64,000 nucleotides of DNA from Streptomyces sp. NRRL S-31 (GCF_000718775.1 NZ_JOCB01000086.1:6933-70932); one strand, 5' to 3'; shown: positions 52,605 to 61,136, counted from the stretch's first letter. Notes: generated by a model from the sequence alone, not told the origin. Numbers and translations are program-made.

Positions 52605-52959
52605 GACTGGAAGACCGACCTCTCGTCATCGATGAAAAGGTGCGCCGGCGCCGAAGGCCCCCGCCCGGCAACCCTTCGGCATCCCGTTAACTCGGTGCTA
52701 TCGCCCCGCTATCCCGGCTGCGGGGATGGTCAACCGATGCTCGGAAGCTGACCAAAAATGATCAGTCTGGACGCTGGACCAAGGCCGGACGGGGGCGCAG
52801 GACGCCTCGCGCGACGCCGCGGTCCGCGCCCGGCCCCCCGTTCCCGCTGCCCACCGCGGTTGTCCAGTTACTGCTCAGAGCCGCCCGCCACCCGGTCGGC
52901 GATCTAAACTTGGCGTGGTCAGACGTGCCGTGGCCTGTGGCGAGCAAGGGAGGCGATGC
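52605..52959. promoter_or_regulatory. Promoter region of SARP and SnoaL-like genes with GCTATC direct repeats
   Basis: GCTATC occurs at 52697-52702 and 52708-52713, 11 bases apart, the spacing of SARP heptamer repeats. GATCTAAACT (52901-52910) could hold the -10 of the SARP gene. TGACCAAAAATGATCA (52749-52764) forms a partial dyad. No gene is seen. Confidence 0.5.
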
Positions 52960-54960
52960 ATGTTCGGAGCACACCTCGCGCTGCGTGACCGGAGCGCGGG
53001 GCCAGCCTTTCAGGTTCTCGGGGAACTGAAAGTTTTAATCGGTGGACGGACGGTGCACCTCGCCGCAGGCCGGCAACAGGCCGTGCTCGCCGCCCTGCTG
53101 CTGGAGAACGGCAGGCTGCAGAGCCGGGACCGGCTCATCCGGCTGCTGTGGGACGAGCAACCGCCGGACACGGCCCGTACCCAGGTGCAGATCTGTGTCT
53201 CACGGGTGCGCAAGACACTGGCCGCCGCCGGCGTCGAGGCCGCCATTGTGACCCGGGCGCCGGGCTATGTGCTCCAGATCGGGGACTCCGCGCTCGACCT
53301 TGACGTGTTTCGGCGGACCGTGGTCGAGGCCAACACGCTGGCCGGACAGGGCAAGACAGCGGAGGCGGCCGGCTCGCTGCGCGCGGCGGTCGCCCTGTGG
53401 CAGGGACCGTGTCTCTACGGGATCGCCAGTGACACGCTCGCCCGCGTCGCCCAGCACATCGACGAGGAGCGCCTGGCGGCGACCGAGTCGTTCATCGAGC
53501 TGGAACTGGAGATGGGCCGCCATCGCCAGCTGACCGCCGAGATAGCCCGCCTGGTGAGCGACCATCCGCTGAGGGAACGTTTCCGGGGGCAGTTGATGCT
53601 CGCCCTCTACCGCTCCGGCCGCCAGGCCGAGGCGCTGGAGGTGTACCGCGAGGCGCGCACGCTGCTCCAGGACGAACTCGGGCTCCAGCCCGGCGCGGAA
53701 CTGCGCGGGCTCGAACAGTCCATCCTCGTCGAGGACCCGTCGCTGTGGCTGCCGCACACCCCCGCGTCCGGCCCCGGACGAACCAGCCTGCCCGCCGCGG
53801 ACCCGGACGGCACACCGCCGCCCGAGGACCGGCCGGCCGCCGTGCGCGGCCCCGCCCCGCGGCAACTGCCCGTCGACACGGCGGACTTCGTCGGCCACAA
53901 ACACCTTGTCGCGGAGGCCGAGGCCGCGCTCAGCGACACCTCGCCGCACCGGTCCACCGGCATCGTCGTCGTCGCAGGCCGCTCCGGCATCGGCAAGAGC
54001 ACCTTCGCCGCCCGGGTCGCCCACCGACTCGCCGACTCCCACTTCCCCGACGGCCAGCTCTACTGCCGGCTGCGCGGCGGCAGCGCGGACCCGATCGACC
54101 CGCGCGAGGTCCTGGGCCGCTTCCTGCGCGCCCTGGGCCTGCCCGGACCCGCCATCCCGGACTCCCTGGAGGAACGCGGGGAGATCTACCGCAGCATGCT
54201 CGCGGCCAGGCGCATCCTGGTGGTCATGGACGACGCCGCGAGCGAGGAGCAGGTGTTTCCGCTGCTGCCGGGCAGCCGCTCCTGCGGCGTCCTCGTCACG
54301 AGCCGGGCCCGCCTGACCGCCTTGCCCGGAGCCCACCGCGTGGCCCTGGACATCCTCGACGAGAAGGACTCGCTGGCACTCCTCGGCAACGTTGTCGGAG
54401 TCGACCGCGTGCAGCGCGAGCCGGAGGCCGCCAGGGAACTCGTCGCCGCCGTGGGCGGACTCCCGCTGGCGCTGCGCATCGTGGCCGCACGCCTGGCGGC
54501 CCGCCCGTTCTGGCCTCTGGCGTCGATGGTGCGACGCCTCGCCGACGAGAGCCGGCGCCTGGACGAACTGACCTACGGGGAGATGACGGTCCGCGCCAGC
54601 CTCTCCCTCACCTACGACGGGCTGGCCGAGCCGGACCGCAGGCTCCTGCGCCTGCTCAGCCTCACCAAGGGCTCCACCTTCCCCGGCTGGATGGCGGACG
54701 CGCTGCTGGGCGGCATGCCGGCCACACCCTACCCGTCCGACGTCCTGGAACCGCTGATCGACGTGCAGATGCTGGATGTCGCCGGCGCCGATGCGGACGG
54801 TGAACTCCGCTACGCCTTCCACGACATCATCCGGCTGTTCTCCCGCGACCGGCTGGCCGCCGAGACGGACGAGGCTGAGCGCGCAGCCGCGGTCCGCCGG
54901 GTGGGCGGCGCCTGGCTCTCCCTGATCACCGAGGCCCAGCGCCGCATCCTGGGCACCTGA
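52960..54960 (+). CDS. SARP/AfsR-like regulator, cut by in-frame TGA
   Basis: This is a 666-residue part of an AfsR-type regulator. The OmpR-like DNA-binding domain (about 12-100) is followed by the BTAD helical domain (to about 255). An NB-ARC ATPase domain comes next (P-loop VVVAGRSGIGKSTFAARVAH near 347, then ILVVMDDAASEEQ, GGLPLAL). The ATG with GGGAGG upstream is preferred over a GTG 45 bases earlier. Codon 26 is TTA (53035-53037), making the gene bldA-dependent. The frame ends at TGA (54958-54960), but the same frame continues as a TPR domain. Confidence 0.88.
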   Translation: MFGAHLALRDRSAGPAFQVLGELKVLIGGRTVHLAAGRQQAVLAALLLENGRLQSRDRLIRLLWDEQPPDTARTQVQICVSRVRKTLAAAGVEAAIVTRAPGYVLQIGDSALDLDVFRRTVVEANTLAGQGKTAEAAGSLRAAVALWQGPCLYGIASDTLARVAQHIDEERLAATESFIELELEMGRHRQLTAEIARLVSDHPLRERFRGQLMLALYRSGRQAEALEVYREARTLLQDELGLQPGAELRGLEQSILVEDPSLWLPHTPASGPGRTSLPAADPDGTPPPEDRPAAVRGPAPRQLPVDTADFVGHKHLVAEAEAALSDTSPHRSTGIVVVAGRSGIGKSTFAARVAHRLADSHFPDGQLYCRLRGGSADPIDPREVLGRFLRALGLPGPAIPDSLEERGEIYRSMLAARRILVVMDDAASEEQVFPLLPGSRSCGVLVTSRARLTALPGAHRVALDILDEKDSLALLGNVVGVDRVQREPEAARELVAAVGGLPLALRIVAARLAARPFWPLASMVRRLADESRRLDELTYGEMTVRASLSLTYDGLAEPDRRLLRLLSLTKGSTFPGWMADALLGGMPATPYPSDVLEPLIDVQMLDVAGADADGELRYAFHDIIRLFSRDRLAAETDEAERAAAVRRVGGAWLSLITEAQRRILGT

Positions 54961-56028
54961 TACCTCCCCGGCTCCGCCGAACACTGGCACCTGCCCGCGC
55001 GTCACGTCTCCACCGTCCTTGCCCGGCCGCTGGAGTGGCTGGACACCGAACTGGAGAACCTGAGCCTGACCGTGGAAGGACTCGCGGAGGAGGGCGAGGA
55101 CGAGTACGCGTGGGAACTCGCCGTCAATCTGGCGCCGCTGCACGAGGCGCGCGGCTACCTAGACCACTGGGACCGCACCCACCGCAAGGCGCTGACGGTG
55201 GTCCGCCGCCGCGGCAACCGCCTGGGGGAGGCCGCCCTGCTGGCCTCCCTGGGGTCGCTGCACCTCAACCGCCGCGACCTGCCCGGGGCCCGCGAGGCAC
55301 TGACCGCGGCGGCGGAGCTCTTCGAGCAGTTGGGGCACGACAAGGGACTCGGCCTGTGCCGCCGCGACCTGGGCATCGTGGCCCGGCTCACCGGCCGCGA
55401 CCGCTCGGCGATGCGCCTCTTCGAAGAGGCACAGGGGTGCTTCGACCGCTGTGGCGACCCGTGGGCCCGCGCCACCGTGCTCATCCAGCGGGCCGTCATC
55501 CTGCTCCGGCAGGGCGACGTCCGGCGCGTCGAGACGGAGCTGAACGAGGCGCTGCAGATCTGGCGTGGCCTCGGCTACGTCGGCGGACAGGCCCGGGTGC
55601 TCCTGCGCGTGGGCCAGCTCCTCGTGTACCGGAAGCAGTTCGAGGAGGCCCGCAAGGTGCTGTCCGAGGGGCTGCACATGGTCCTTGCGGACGGCGATGT
55701 GATCGGCGAGGGATACATGCTGCACGACCTCGGCCGGATCCACGCGGACCTGGGCGAACTCACCGGCGCTGCCGAGTTCTTCGACCGGGCGCTCGCCCTG
55801 CGCGAGGGCATCCTCGACCAGGCGGGCGCAGCCTCCGTGCGCGTCGACCTCGCCGCCCTGTCCCTGCGCGCGGAACGGGCGGAGCGGGCCGGCTCCCTGC
55901 TGGCCGAAGCGGTGGAGGTGTTCGGCAGACTGGGCATGGTCGAGGAGCAGGCCCGTGCCGCGCGGCTACGGGCGCGGCTGCACCCCGTCCGCTCCGCCGA
56001 CGGCATCGAGGCCCCGGCCGCCGAATGA
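54961..56028 (+). pseudogene. TPR sensor part of the SARP, separated by in-frame TGA
   Basis: Directly after the TGA, in the same frame, the sequence continues with EHWHLPARHVSTVLARPLEW and a run of TPR-like helices (AWELAVNLAPLHEARGYLDHW, LLASLGSLHLNRRDLPGARE, GYMLHDLGRIHADLGELTG) up to the TGA at 56026. This is the normal C-terminal third of AfsR-like proteins. It may be unused, translated from an internal GTG (55072), or joined by read-through. The end is coupled (ATGA) to the next gene. Confidence 0.8.
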
Positions 56029-58112
56029 ACCCCGCACCGGTGGGGGGAGCGCTGCCTACCGGCGCCGCGCCCCCCCTGCATGCCCGACAGCAGACCTTCC
56101 TGCGCCGCTTTGTGGGCCGCGAGGACGAACTGGAAGCTTTCCGCGCCGCGCTCGACGACTCGTCCGGCGCCGTCCCGGTGCTGACGCTGTACGGCCCCAG
56201 CGGCATCGGCAAGACGGCGCTGCTGCGGCGCTTCGCCCTGGAGGCCGCACAGCGCGGACGCACCGTCACCGAGGTGGACGCGGAGCTGATCGAGCCGACC
56301 GAGCAGGCGTTCCGCGCCGCGGCGGGCTTCACCGGCACGGCCCCGCAGGTCCTGCTCGTCGACGCCGTGGACCGCCTCGAACCGCTGGCGGGGTGGATCA
56401 GGGACCAGTTCCTGCCGCGGCTGCCGCCGGGGTCGGTGGTGGTGCTCGCCGGCCGTCGGCCACCGAGCCTGTCGTGGCAGGCCGACCTCTCCTGGGACGG
56501 CACCTTCCGGGTCCACCGCCTGAGCGGGCTCTCCCGGTCCCAGTCGGCGCACCTGCTGCGGGACAGCACCCCGGGCCGGGTCACCGACCGCCCGGCCCGG
56601 CTCGCCTTCGCCGACGGCCACCCCCTCGCGCTGCGGCTCGTCGGCCAGGACCGGGACACCCCGTCCGGGGGCGACTGGCGGCCCTCTCCCGAGGTCGTGC
56701 AGGACTTCCTCGAACGAGTGCTGGGCCCCGTGCCGTCCGCCACCCACCGGCAGGCCCTGGAGATCTGCGCCCACGTCCCCGACACCACCGAGGACCTGCT
56801 GCGCGTCTTCCGGCCCGACGACGCCCACGAACTGTTCGGCTGGATACGCCAACAACCCTACGCCCTCAGCCGGCGATCCGGGCTGCGCCTGTTGCCCGTG
56901 GTGGCGGAGGCCCTGGACCGCGACCTGAGATGGCGGGCGCCCGACGCCTACCTGTCCCTGCACAAGACGGTGCGGACCTATCTCCAGCACTTGGTCCGCA
57001 ACCGCCCCGAACCGACCTCCCTCAGAGCCGCCGGCGCCTTCAACTACATCCAGACCAGAGGCAGACGGTTCCCCGGCTTCGACTGGGACGAGGACGACGA
57101 CACGGTGGACGAGACACCCTACGGAGCCGACGACGACCGCGCGGTCCGTGACTTCGCCCACCGGGAACTGGGGCCGGAAGGCGCCGCAGCCGTCGACTTC
57201 TGGCTGCACCGGCAGCCCGCGGGCTTCCGCCTGTACCGGTCGGTCCGTACCGGCGACCTCGTCGGCATCCTGGGCGTGCTGACCCTCGACCGGTGGGACG
57301 CGGTCGAGACGGTGGTCGACCCCGTGGTCGCCGTCGCGCGCGACCACATCGAGGCGTGCCGTGAGCTGCGCCCCGGACACCAGGTGCACCTGGTGCGGTT
57401 CGCACTGGTCCGCAGGCGCGCACCGGAACTGCCCACCGTTTCAGCCCGGATGGCCGCCTGCGTCACCCGGAAGCTCCTGAGACTCAACCAGCCGGAGTGG
57501 TCGGTGCACGCCGTCAGCGGCGTGGACGAGCGGTCCGTGCGGCTCCTGGAGTTCGCGGACTTCCGCCAGTTGCCGAGCGGACCCCTGCTCGCGGAGCAGC
57601 GGGTGCGGCTCTTCGCCCGTGACTGGGGCACCAACCGGATCGACGAGTGGGGCGACCTGCTGGACGACCGCATGTTCTTCGGACTGCGCACTCCCGGGGT
57701 CGCCGGCCTGCCGCGTACGACCGTCCTGTCCCGGGCGTCCTTCGACCGTGCCGTGCACGACGCGCTGCGCGACTGGCACCAGCGGGAGAGGCTGGCCGCC
57801 AACCCGCTGCTGCACGCATCCTTCGTCGCCCGCCGCCCCGGCGCCCCCGAGGCGAACCTGCGCCAGCTGATCGTGCGCGCCGTCGAGGCGATCGACGAGG
57901 ACCCCAAGGCGAAGATCCAGCGAGCCGTCGTCTGGGCCACGTACGTGGAGGGCGGCAGTACCCAGCAGACCGTGGCCCGCGAGCTCTCCCTGTCCTTCAG
58001 CACCTACCGCCGCTATCTGAAACGGGGGATCGAGCGGGTGTGCTGGCATCTGTGGGAACAGGAGGTGACCTACGGGGCACAGGTCGCGGTATCCCGGTTC
58101 GACCCCACCTGA
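56025..58112 (+). CDS. STAND-type ATPase with C-terminal HTH
   Basis: This is a 695-residue protein. The P-loop VLTLYGPSGIGKTALLRRFA lies near residues 55-75, followed by QVLLVDAVDRLEPL (Walker B-like) and VVVLAGRRPPSLSW. A long central region holds SVRTGDLVGILGVLTLDRWD and VHLVRFALVRRRAPELPTVS, the latter reminiscent of a GNAT-like segment. A C-terminal HTH is VARELSLSFSTYRRYLKRGI. It is known in form from actinobacterial regulators but has no close named relative. Translation is coupled to the upstream TPR frame by ATGA, suggesting a joint regulatory unit. Confidence 0.8.
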   Translation: MNPAPVGGALPTGAAPPLHARQQTFLRRFVGREDELEAFRAALDDSSGAVPVLTLYGPSGIGKTALLRRFALEAAQRGRTVTEVDAELIEPTEQAFRAAAGFTGTAPQVLLVDAVDRLEPLAGWIRDQFLPRLPPGSVVVLAGRRPPSLSWQADLSWDGTFRVHRLSGLSRSQSAHLLRDSTPGRVTDRPARLAFADGHPLALRLVGQDRDTPSGGDWRPSPEVVQDFLERVLGPVPSATHRQALEICAHVPDTTEDLLRVFRPDDAHELFGWIRQQPYALSRRSGLRLLPVVAEALDRDLRWRAPDAYLSLHKTVRTYLQHLVRNRPEPTSLRAAGAFNYIQTRGRRFPGFDWDEDDDTVDETPYGADDDRAVRDFAHRELGPEGAAAVDFWLHRQPAGFRLYRSVRTGDLVGILGVLTLDRWDAVETVVDPVVAVARDHIEACRELRPGHQVHLVRFALVRRRAPELPTVSARMAACVTRKLLRLNQPEWSVHAVSGVDERSVRLLEFADFRQLPSGPLLAEQRVRLFARDWGTNRIDEWGDLLDDRMFFGLRTPGVAGLPRTTVLSRASFDRAVHDALRDWHQRERLAANPLLHASFVARRPGAPEANLRQLIVRAVEAIDEDPKAKIQRAVVWATYVEGGSTQQTVARELSLSFSTYRRYLKRGIERVCWHLWEQEVTYGAQVAVSRFDPT

Positions 58113-58137
58113 CTGCGACGACGTGGTAGCCCTCGGA

Positions 58138-58198
58138 GACTATCCAGGCGGGATAGCGCCGTCAAAATGGTGGGATTACGGCGGTCGCTAGTTTTCCC
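58138..58198 (+). promoter_or_regulatory. Promoter copy B with CTATCC/GGATAG dyad
   Basis: CTATCC (58140-58145), 5 bases, GGATAG (58151-58156) is a perfect dyad. GCTAGTTTTCC starts 48 bases after the dyad start, the same distance as in promoter copy A at 34180. The region between is also similar. It reads toward the small peptide gene. Confidence 0.65.
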
Positions 58199-58249
58199 TT
58201 CATCGACCGGCACCAGCCGGGAGACCCCAGGGAGAGGAAGCAGACCACC

Positions 58250-58432
58250 ATGAGGAACACCGACGCACCCGTCAAGAAGCTCGCGGCCACCGTCGCCGCC
58301 GTCATCGCCGTCGGCGCGGCCCTGACGGCCCTGGCCCCCACCGAGGCCACCGCTCACCCCCGCACCACCGCTGCCGCCCCGCAGACCACCGACGTGACCA
58401 CGGGCGACGCCGACACCAACCCCTGGACCTGA
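58250..58432 (+). CDS. Small secreted peptide precursor
   Basis: This is a 60-residue protein with a signal peptide: MRNTDAPVKKLAATVAAVIA, hydrophobic core to about residue 30, cleavage expected after EATA. The mature peptide is about 25 residues, rich in Thr and Asp, and ends NPWT. GGGAGAGGAAG lies 12 bases before the ATG. It follows the SARP/TPR/ATPase genes and has a promoter matching that of the StrR-family gene. It could be a signalling peptide sensed by the TPR regulator or another small exported factor. No known family. Confidence 0.75.
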   Translation: MRNTDAPVKKLAATVAAVIAVGAALTALAPTEATAHPRTTAAAPQTTDVTTGDADTNPWT

Positions 58433-58466
58433 GCCGGCCCCTGACGCGGCCCGTCGTGTCGCCCGC

Positions 58467-58844
58467 ATGGTGTGGCGATATGTCATGTTCAGATTATGTC
58501 CAGCTTGTGTTCTTCATGGTCCGCCTGGTCGCGTCGGGCGACGGTCCCGGGTCTCCGACGGCGACGTCCTCTTCCGCGACCAGGAGGCCCGCGCCGACGC
58601 GGAGGACAGGCGGCGCCGGGCCGCTGAGCGGGAGGCACGGCGTCCCGTGTGCAAGCGGTGCGGACGGAAGTTCACTGACCAGCACTGGGAGGAGACCACC
58701 GCGCAGACGGCCTGGAACGCCGGGGACGTGTCCGTGTGCAGCACCTGCCACGCCGACGACATCGCCCGACAGGAAGCCGCTGCCGAAGCCGCCCGTCTCC
58801 AGGCCGCCGCGCAGCCTGCCCTGCACAGGCCGTATGAGGCGTAG
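58467..58844 (+). CDS. Small zinc-ribbon-like hypothetical protein
   Basis: This is a 125-residue frame. The charged helix DQEARADAEDRRRRAAEREA is followed by PVCKRCGRKFTDQHWEETTA and VSVCSTCHADDIARQ, giving two CxxC pairs, a likely zinc ribbon. The N-terminal about 30 residues look non-coding, so the true start is uncertain or lost. Such proteins are common in actinobacterial mobile DNA. Function unknown. Confidence 0.5.
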   Translation: MVWRYVMFRLCPACVLHGPPGRVGRRSRVSDGDVLFRDQEARADAEDRRRRAAEREARRPVCKRCGRKFTDQHWEETTAQTAWNAGDVSVCSTCHADDIARQEAAAEAARLQAAAQPALHRPYEA

Positions 58845-58849
58845 CCGAG

Positions 58850-59230
58850 AAGAGACCGCGGCCGGATCTGACGGGCAGCCTGTTGCACGCCCCGGCCCGG
58901 CTCCAGCGCACGCATCCCGAACCCGTGGGCCGGATCGGGCCGCTCGCCAGGCCGGCCGCGCTGGTGTCCTTTGCGCTGGTCACCGACATCGTGCTCTCGG
59001 CCCGCATACAAGTGTCCGGCGCGCAGACGATGCACCACCTGCACGAGACGATCCGCACGCTGACCCACGGCTTCTCCTGGAGCACCCGCTACACCGGCCC
59101 TGATGTCACGCTCGGTAAACGGCCGGAGCTCCCGCTGCATGCGGCCCATATCGTCGGCCTCACCCGGCTCTTCCAGAGCGCCGCCGGCCACCATTGGCGC
59201 CCGCAGCACGCCAGGCGGAGGGCGCTGCGT
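58850..59230 (+). other. Unidentified coding-like fragment
   Basis: A plus frame reads ALVSFALVTDIVLSARIQVS, then TMHHLHETIRTLTHGFSWST and HAAHIVGLTRLFQSAAGHHW. The codon pattern looks real but no start, stop or family is recognised. Probably a piece of a larger lost gene. Confidence 0.35.
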
Positions 59231-59281
59231 TCACTGCGAGGGGACTGGGCTTGCCCGTCCGCTGTGAGAGCGTGCCTGATT

Positions 59282-59720
59282 CAGACGGCGAGGATGTCTC
59301 GCAACTCCCGGACGGCGTTGTGTTCGCGGTGGGGATCGCCTCGTAGAGGTCCAGGGCGCGGCGGCGGACCAGGCCGGTGCGGTAGTCCGTCGGCAGTGAG
59401 GCCAGGGCGGCGACCGTACGGTGGCACGCCTGCTCGATGTCGCCGTCGTGGCGGGCACAGGCGGCGGCGTCGATGTTCAGCAGGGTGCGCGTCATGGTGC
59501 TGGTCGGCGCGGACAGCTCCAGCGCCCGCTCTTGACTCTGCCGGGCGCGGCGGGTGTCCCCGAGCGTGGTCAGCGCGTGGCTCATCAGCGCAACCGGCAA
59601 CATCGAGACCGGTGTCCTGTTGCCCGGAAATCCCAGGTCGCGCTGCCGGACGGCATAGCCGGAGTCGTCCTGCGTCCACCAGGCCGGCACGCTCTGCTCG
59701 ACGGATCTGTAGTGTGCGGC
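59282..59720 (-). pseudogene. TPR part of a broken XRE-type regulator
   Basis: The minus frame reads WWTQDDSGYAVRQRDLGFPG, then GDTRRARQSQERALELSAPT, TRTLLNIDAAACARHDGDIE and QACHRTVAALASLP. This is the tail of the Streptomyces XRE/TPR regulators. The last residues, HNAVRELRDILAV and the stop, are in another frame. The N-terminal HTH part appears separately at 60278-60440, beyond the DinB gene. Confidence 0.7.
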
Positions 59721-59721
59721 A

Positions 59722-60303
59722 ATGACAAGAAGCGAGCGGCTCGCGGAGCAGTTGGACTGGTGCTGGCGCAAGAACCTGCGGCCACGGCTGGACGGTCTTA
59801 CCGACGAGGAGTACTTCTGGGAGCCGGTGCGCGGCTGCTGGAGCATCCGCCCACGTGGCACGTCGGCCGCACCGACGTCGGCGGGTTCAGGGGAGTGGAC
59901 GATGGACTCCGCGTCCCCTGCCCCGGAGCCGGCGCCGGTGACCACGATTGCCTGGCGGCTGGCGCACATCATCGTCTCGTGCCTGGCCTATCGGGTCGAA
60001 TGGTACTTCGACGGCCAGGACTTCGACGCCGAGGCGTTCGCCTACGCGGGGACCGCTGACGAGGCGCTAAAACAGCTCGATGAGATGTACGGGAGATGGA
60101 AGGCGGGGGTCCGCGAACTCTCGGACGCCGACCTAGACAATCCGCCCGCGATGGGTCCCGAGCGGTTTCCCATGGAGAACAGGGTCCTGCACGTCAACAG
60201 GGAGCTGATCCATCACGGCGCCGAAATTTGCCTGCTGCGCGACCTCTACCGCTGGCAGGACGGGGCCGCGGGTCATGTCATGCCCAGCTCAGAAAGGCGC
60301 TGA
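59722..60303 (+). CDS. DinB-superfamily protein
   Basis: This 193-residue four-helix protein carries MTRSERLAEQLDWCWRKNLR, TTIAWRLAHIIVSCLAYRVE, and NRELIHHGAEICLLRDLYRW. The separated His residues (AHII and HHGAEI) match the metal-binding positions of DinB/YfiT-like thiol-dependent enzymes and mycothiol-linked proteins. The gene lies between two halves of a broken regulator on the other strand. Confidence 0.88.
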   Translation: MTRSERLAEQLDWCWRKNLRPRLDGLTDEEYFWEPVRGCWSIRPRGTSAAPTSAGSGEWTMDSASPAPEPAPVTTIAWRLAHIIVSCLAYRVEWYFDGQDFDAEAFAYAGTADEALKQLDEMYGRWKAGVRELSDADLDNPPAMGPERFPMENRVLHVNRELIHHGAEICLLRDLYRWQDGAAGHVMPSSERR

Positions 60304-60440
60304 AGGAGATCCCCACGTCGTGGGCCATGGCGAACACCGTGGTGAAGTCCCGCTCACACGGTGCCCGGACGAACGCGGGATCGGTCAGCAGGCGGTGCGG
60401 CACTTGGGCGGGTGACGGCGGTAAGTCCACAAGGCCCTCA
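60278..60440 (-). pseudogene. N-terminal scrap of XRE-type regulator
   Basis: The minus frame reads VDLPPSPAQVPHRLLTDPAF, then VRAPCERDFTTVFAMAHDVG and ISFSAFLSWA before a stop. This resembles the opening (DPAFVRAcxxRDFxTVFxLAR) of Streptomyces HTH/TPR regulators. The HTH itself is lost where the DinB gene begins. Confidence 0.55.
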
Positions 60441-60595
60441 GAAATGTCGTGAAATGACGGTGCGTCACCCCAACGACCATACCCACCGTGGGGGCCCGTC
60501 ACGGGGTTATCGCCGGTGTTGTTCGCGGCTGTACTGGCGGTGTTCGTGGCCGCGGCTATCCAGGACCCGGCCGACCGCTCAGGAGGAGCGTCCTC

Positions 60596-60739
60596 ATGCA
60601 GAGTCCCGCCACGCCCCCGCCCGCCGTGCCGTCGACCGGCGGCCGGGTCCGCTCTCGTCGGCCGATCGTCGCCGCCCGGGGCCGCAACGCCATCCCCTCG
60701 GACGGCGGCGGCACCGGCAAGAGCGACAGCAACGACTGA
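60596..60739 (+). CDS. 47-residue peptide, possible RiPP precursor
   Basis: The ATG follows a near-perfect AGGAGGAG at 6-8 bases, the strongest RBS in this part of the window. The peptide is Pro-rich at the start (MQSPATPPPAVPSTGG), has a basic middle and ends in an Asp-, Gly- and Ser-rich tail, with no signal peptide. It is followed 20 bases later by a JmjC/cupin-like gene start, the arrangement of a RiPP precursor and its tailoring oxygenase. Inference from context only. Confidence 0.6.
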   Translation: MQSPATPPPAVPSTGGRVRSRRPIVAARGRNAIPSDGGGTGKSDSND

Positions 60740-60759
60740 CGATCGGGAGCTCTGACGCG

Positions 60760-61035
60760 ATGACGCGCATGTCCATCGCGGCGTGTCTGGGCGAGGACTT
60801 CCTCGCCCAGACACTGCACCGCGAACACCGCCACGTACCCGGCGCCCTCGATGTCGCCGGGATGATGACCTGGGACGACCTCAACCACATCCTGGCCGGC
60901 CACCGGCTGGAGCCGCCGCGCATGCGGCTGTCCCGCGGCGGCGAGACGCTGCTGATCAGGGGCTACACCACGCCGGTGGCCACCCGCCGGCACACGGTGT
61001 GGCACCGCCTGCACCCGGTCGAACTGCACGTCTGA
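60760..61035 (+). pseudogene. JmjC/cupin-like oxygenase, N-terminal fragment
   Basis: This is a 91-residue frame: CLGEDFLAQTLHREHRHVPG, MTWDDLNHILAGHRLEPPRM and RLSRGGETLLIRGYTTP, the recognisable opening of the cupin_4/JmjC-type proteins of Streptomyces. Full-length members are several hundred residues and carry the HxD...H iron site later. Here a stop follows the HPVELHV segment and no continuation is found downstream. Truncated and inactive. Confidence 0.65.
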
Positions 61036-61136
61036 CGTGGACATGCCATCCTCGGACCGCCCTTCGACGCGTACGGAGTGATGCCCCCAGGTCACCGTGG
61101 CAAGGCCTCCGAAGCCTGGACGGACGCGGTGTCACT

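Noticed and set aside
54958..54960. TGA in the SARP frame as a selenocysteine codon
   Set aside because: No selenoprotein family is involved, and no SECIS-like structure was recognised. A nonsense change or two-protein arrangement is simpler.
55575..57389. Long minus-strand open frames opposite the TPR and STAND genes
   Set aside because: Arg-, Gly- and Ala-rich composition without motifs. The plus-strand frames carry clear domains.
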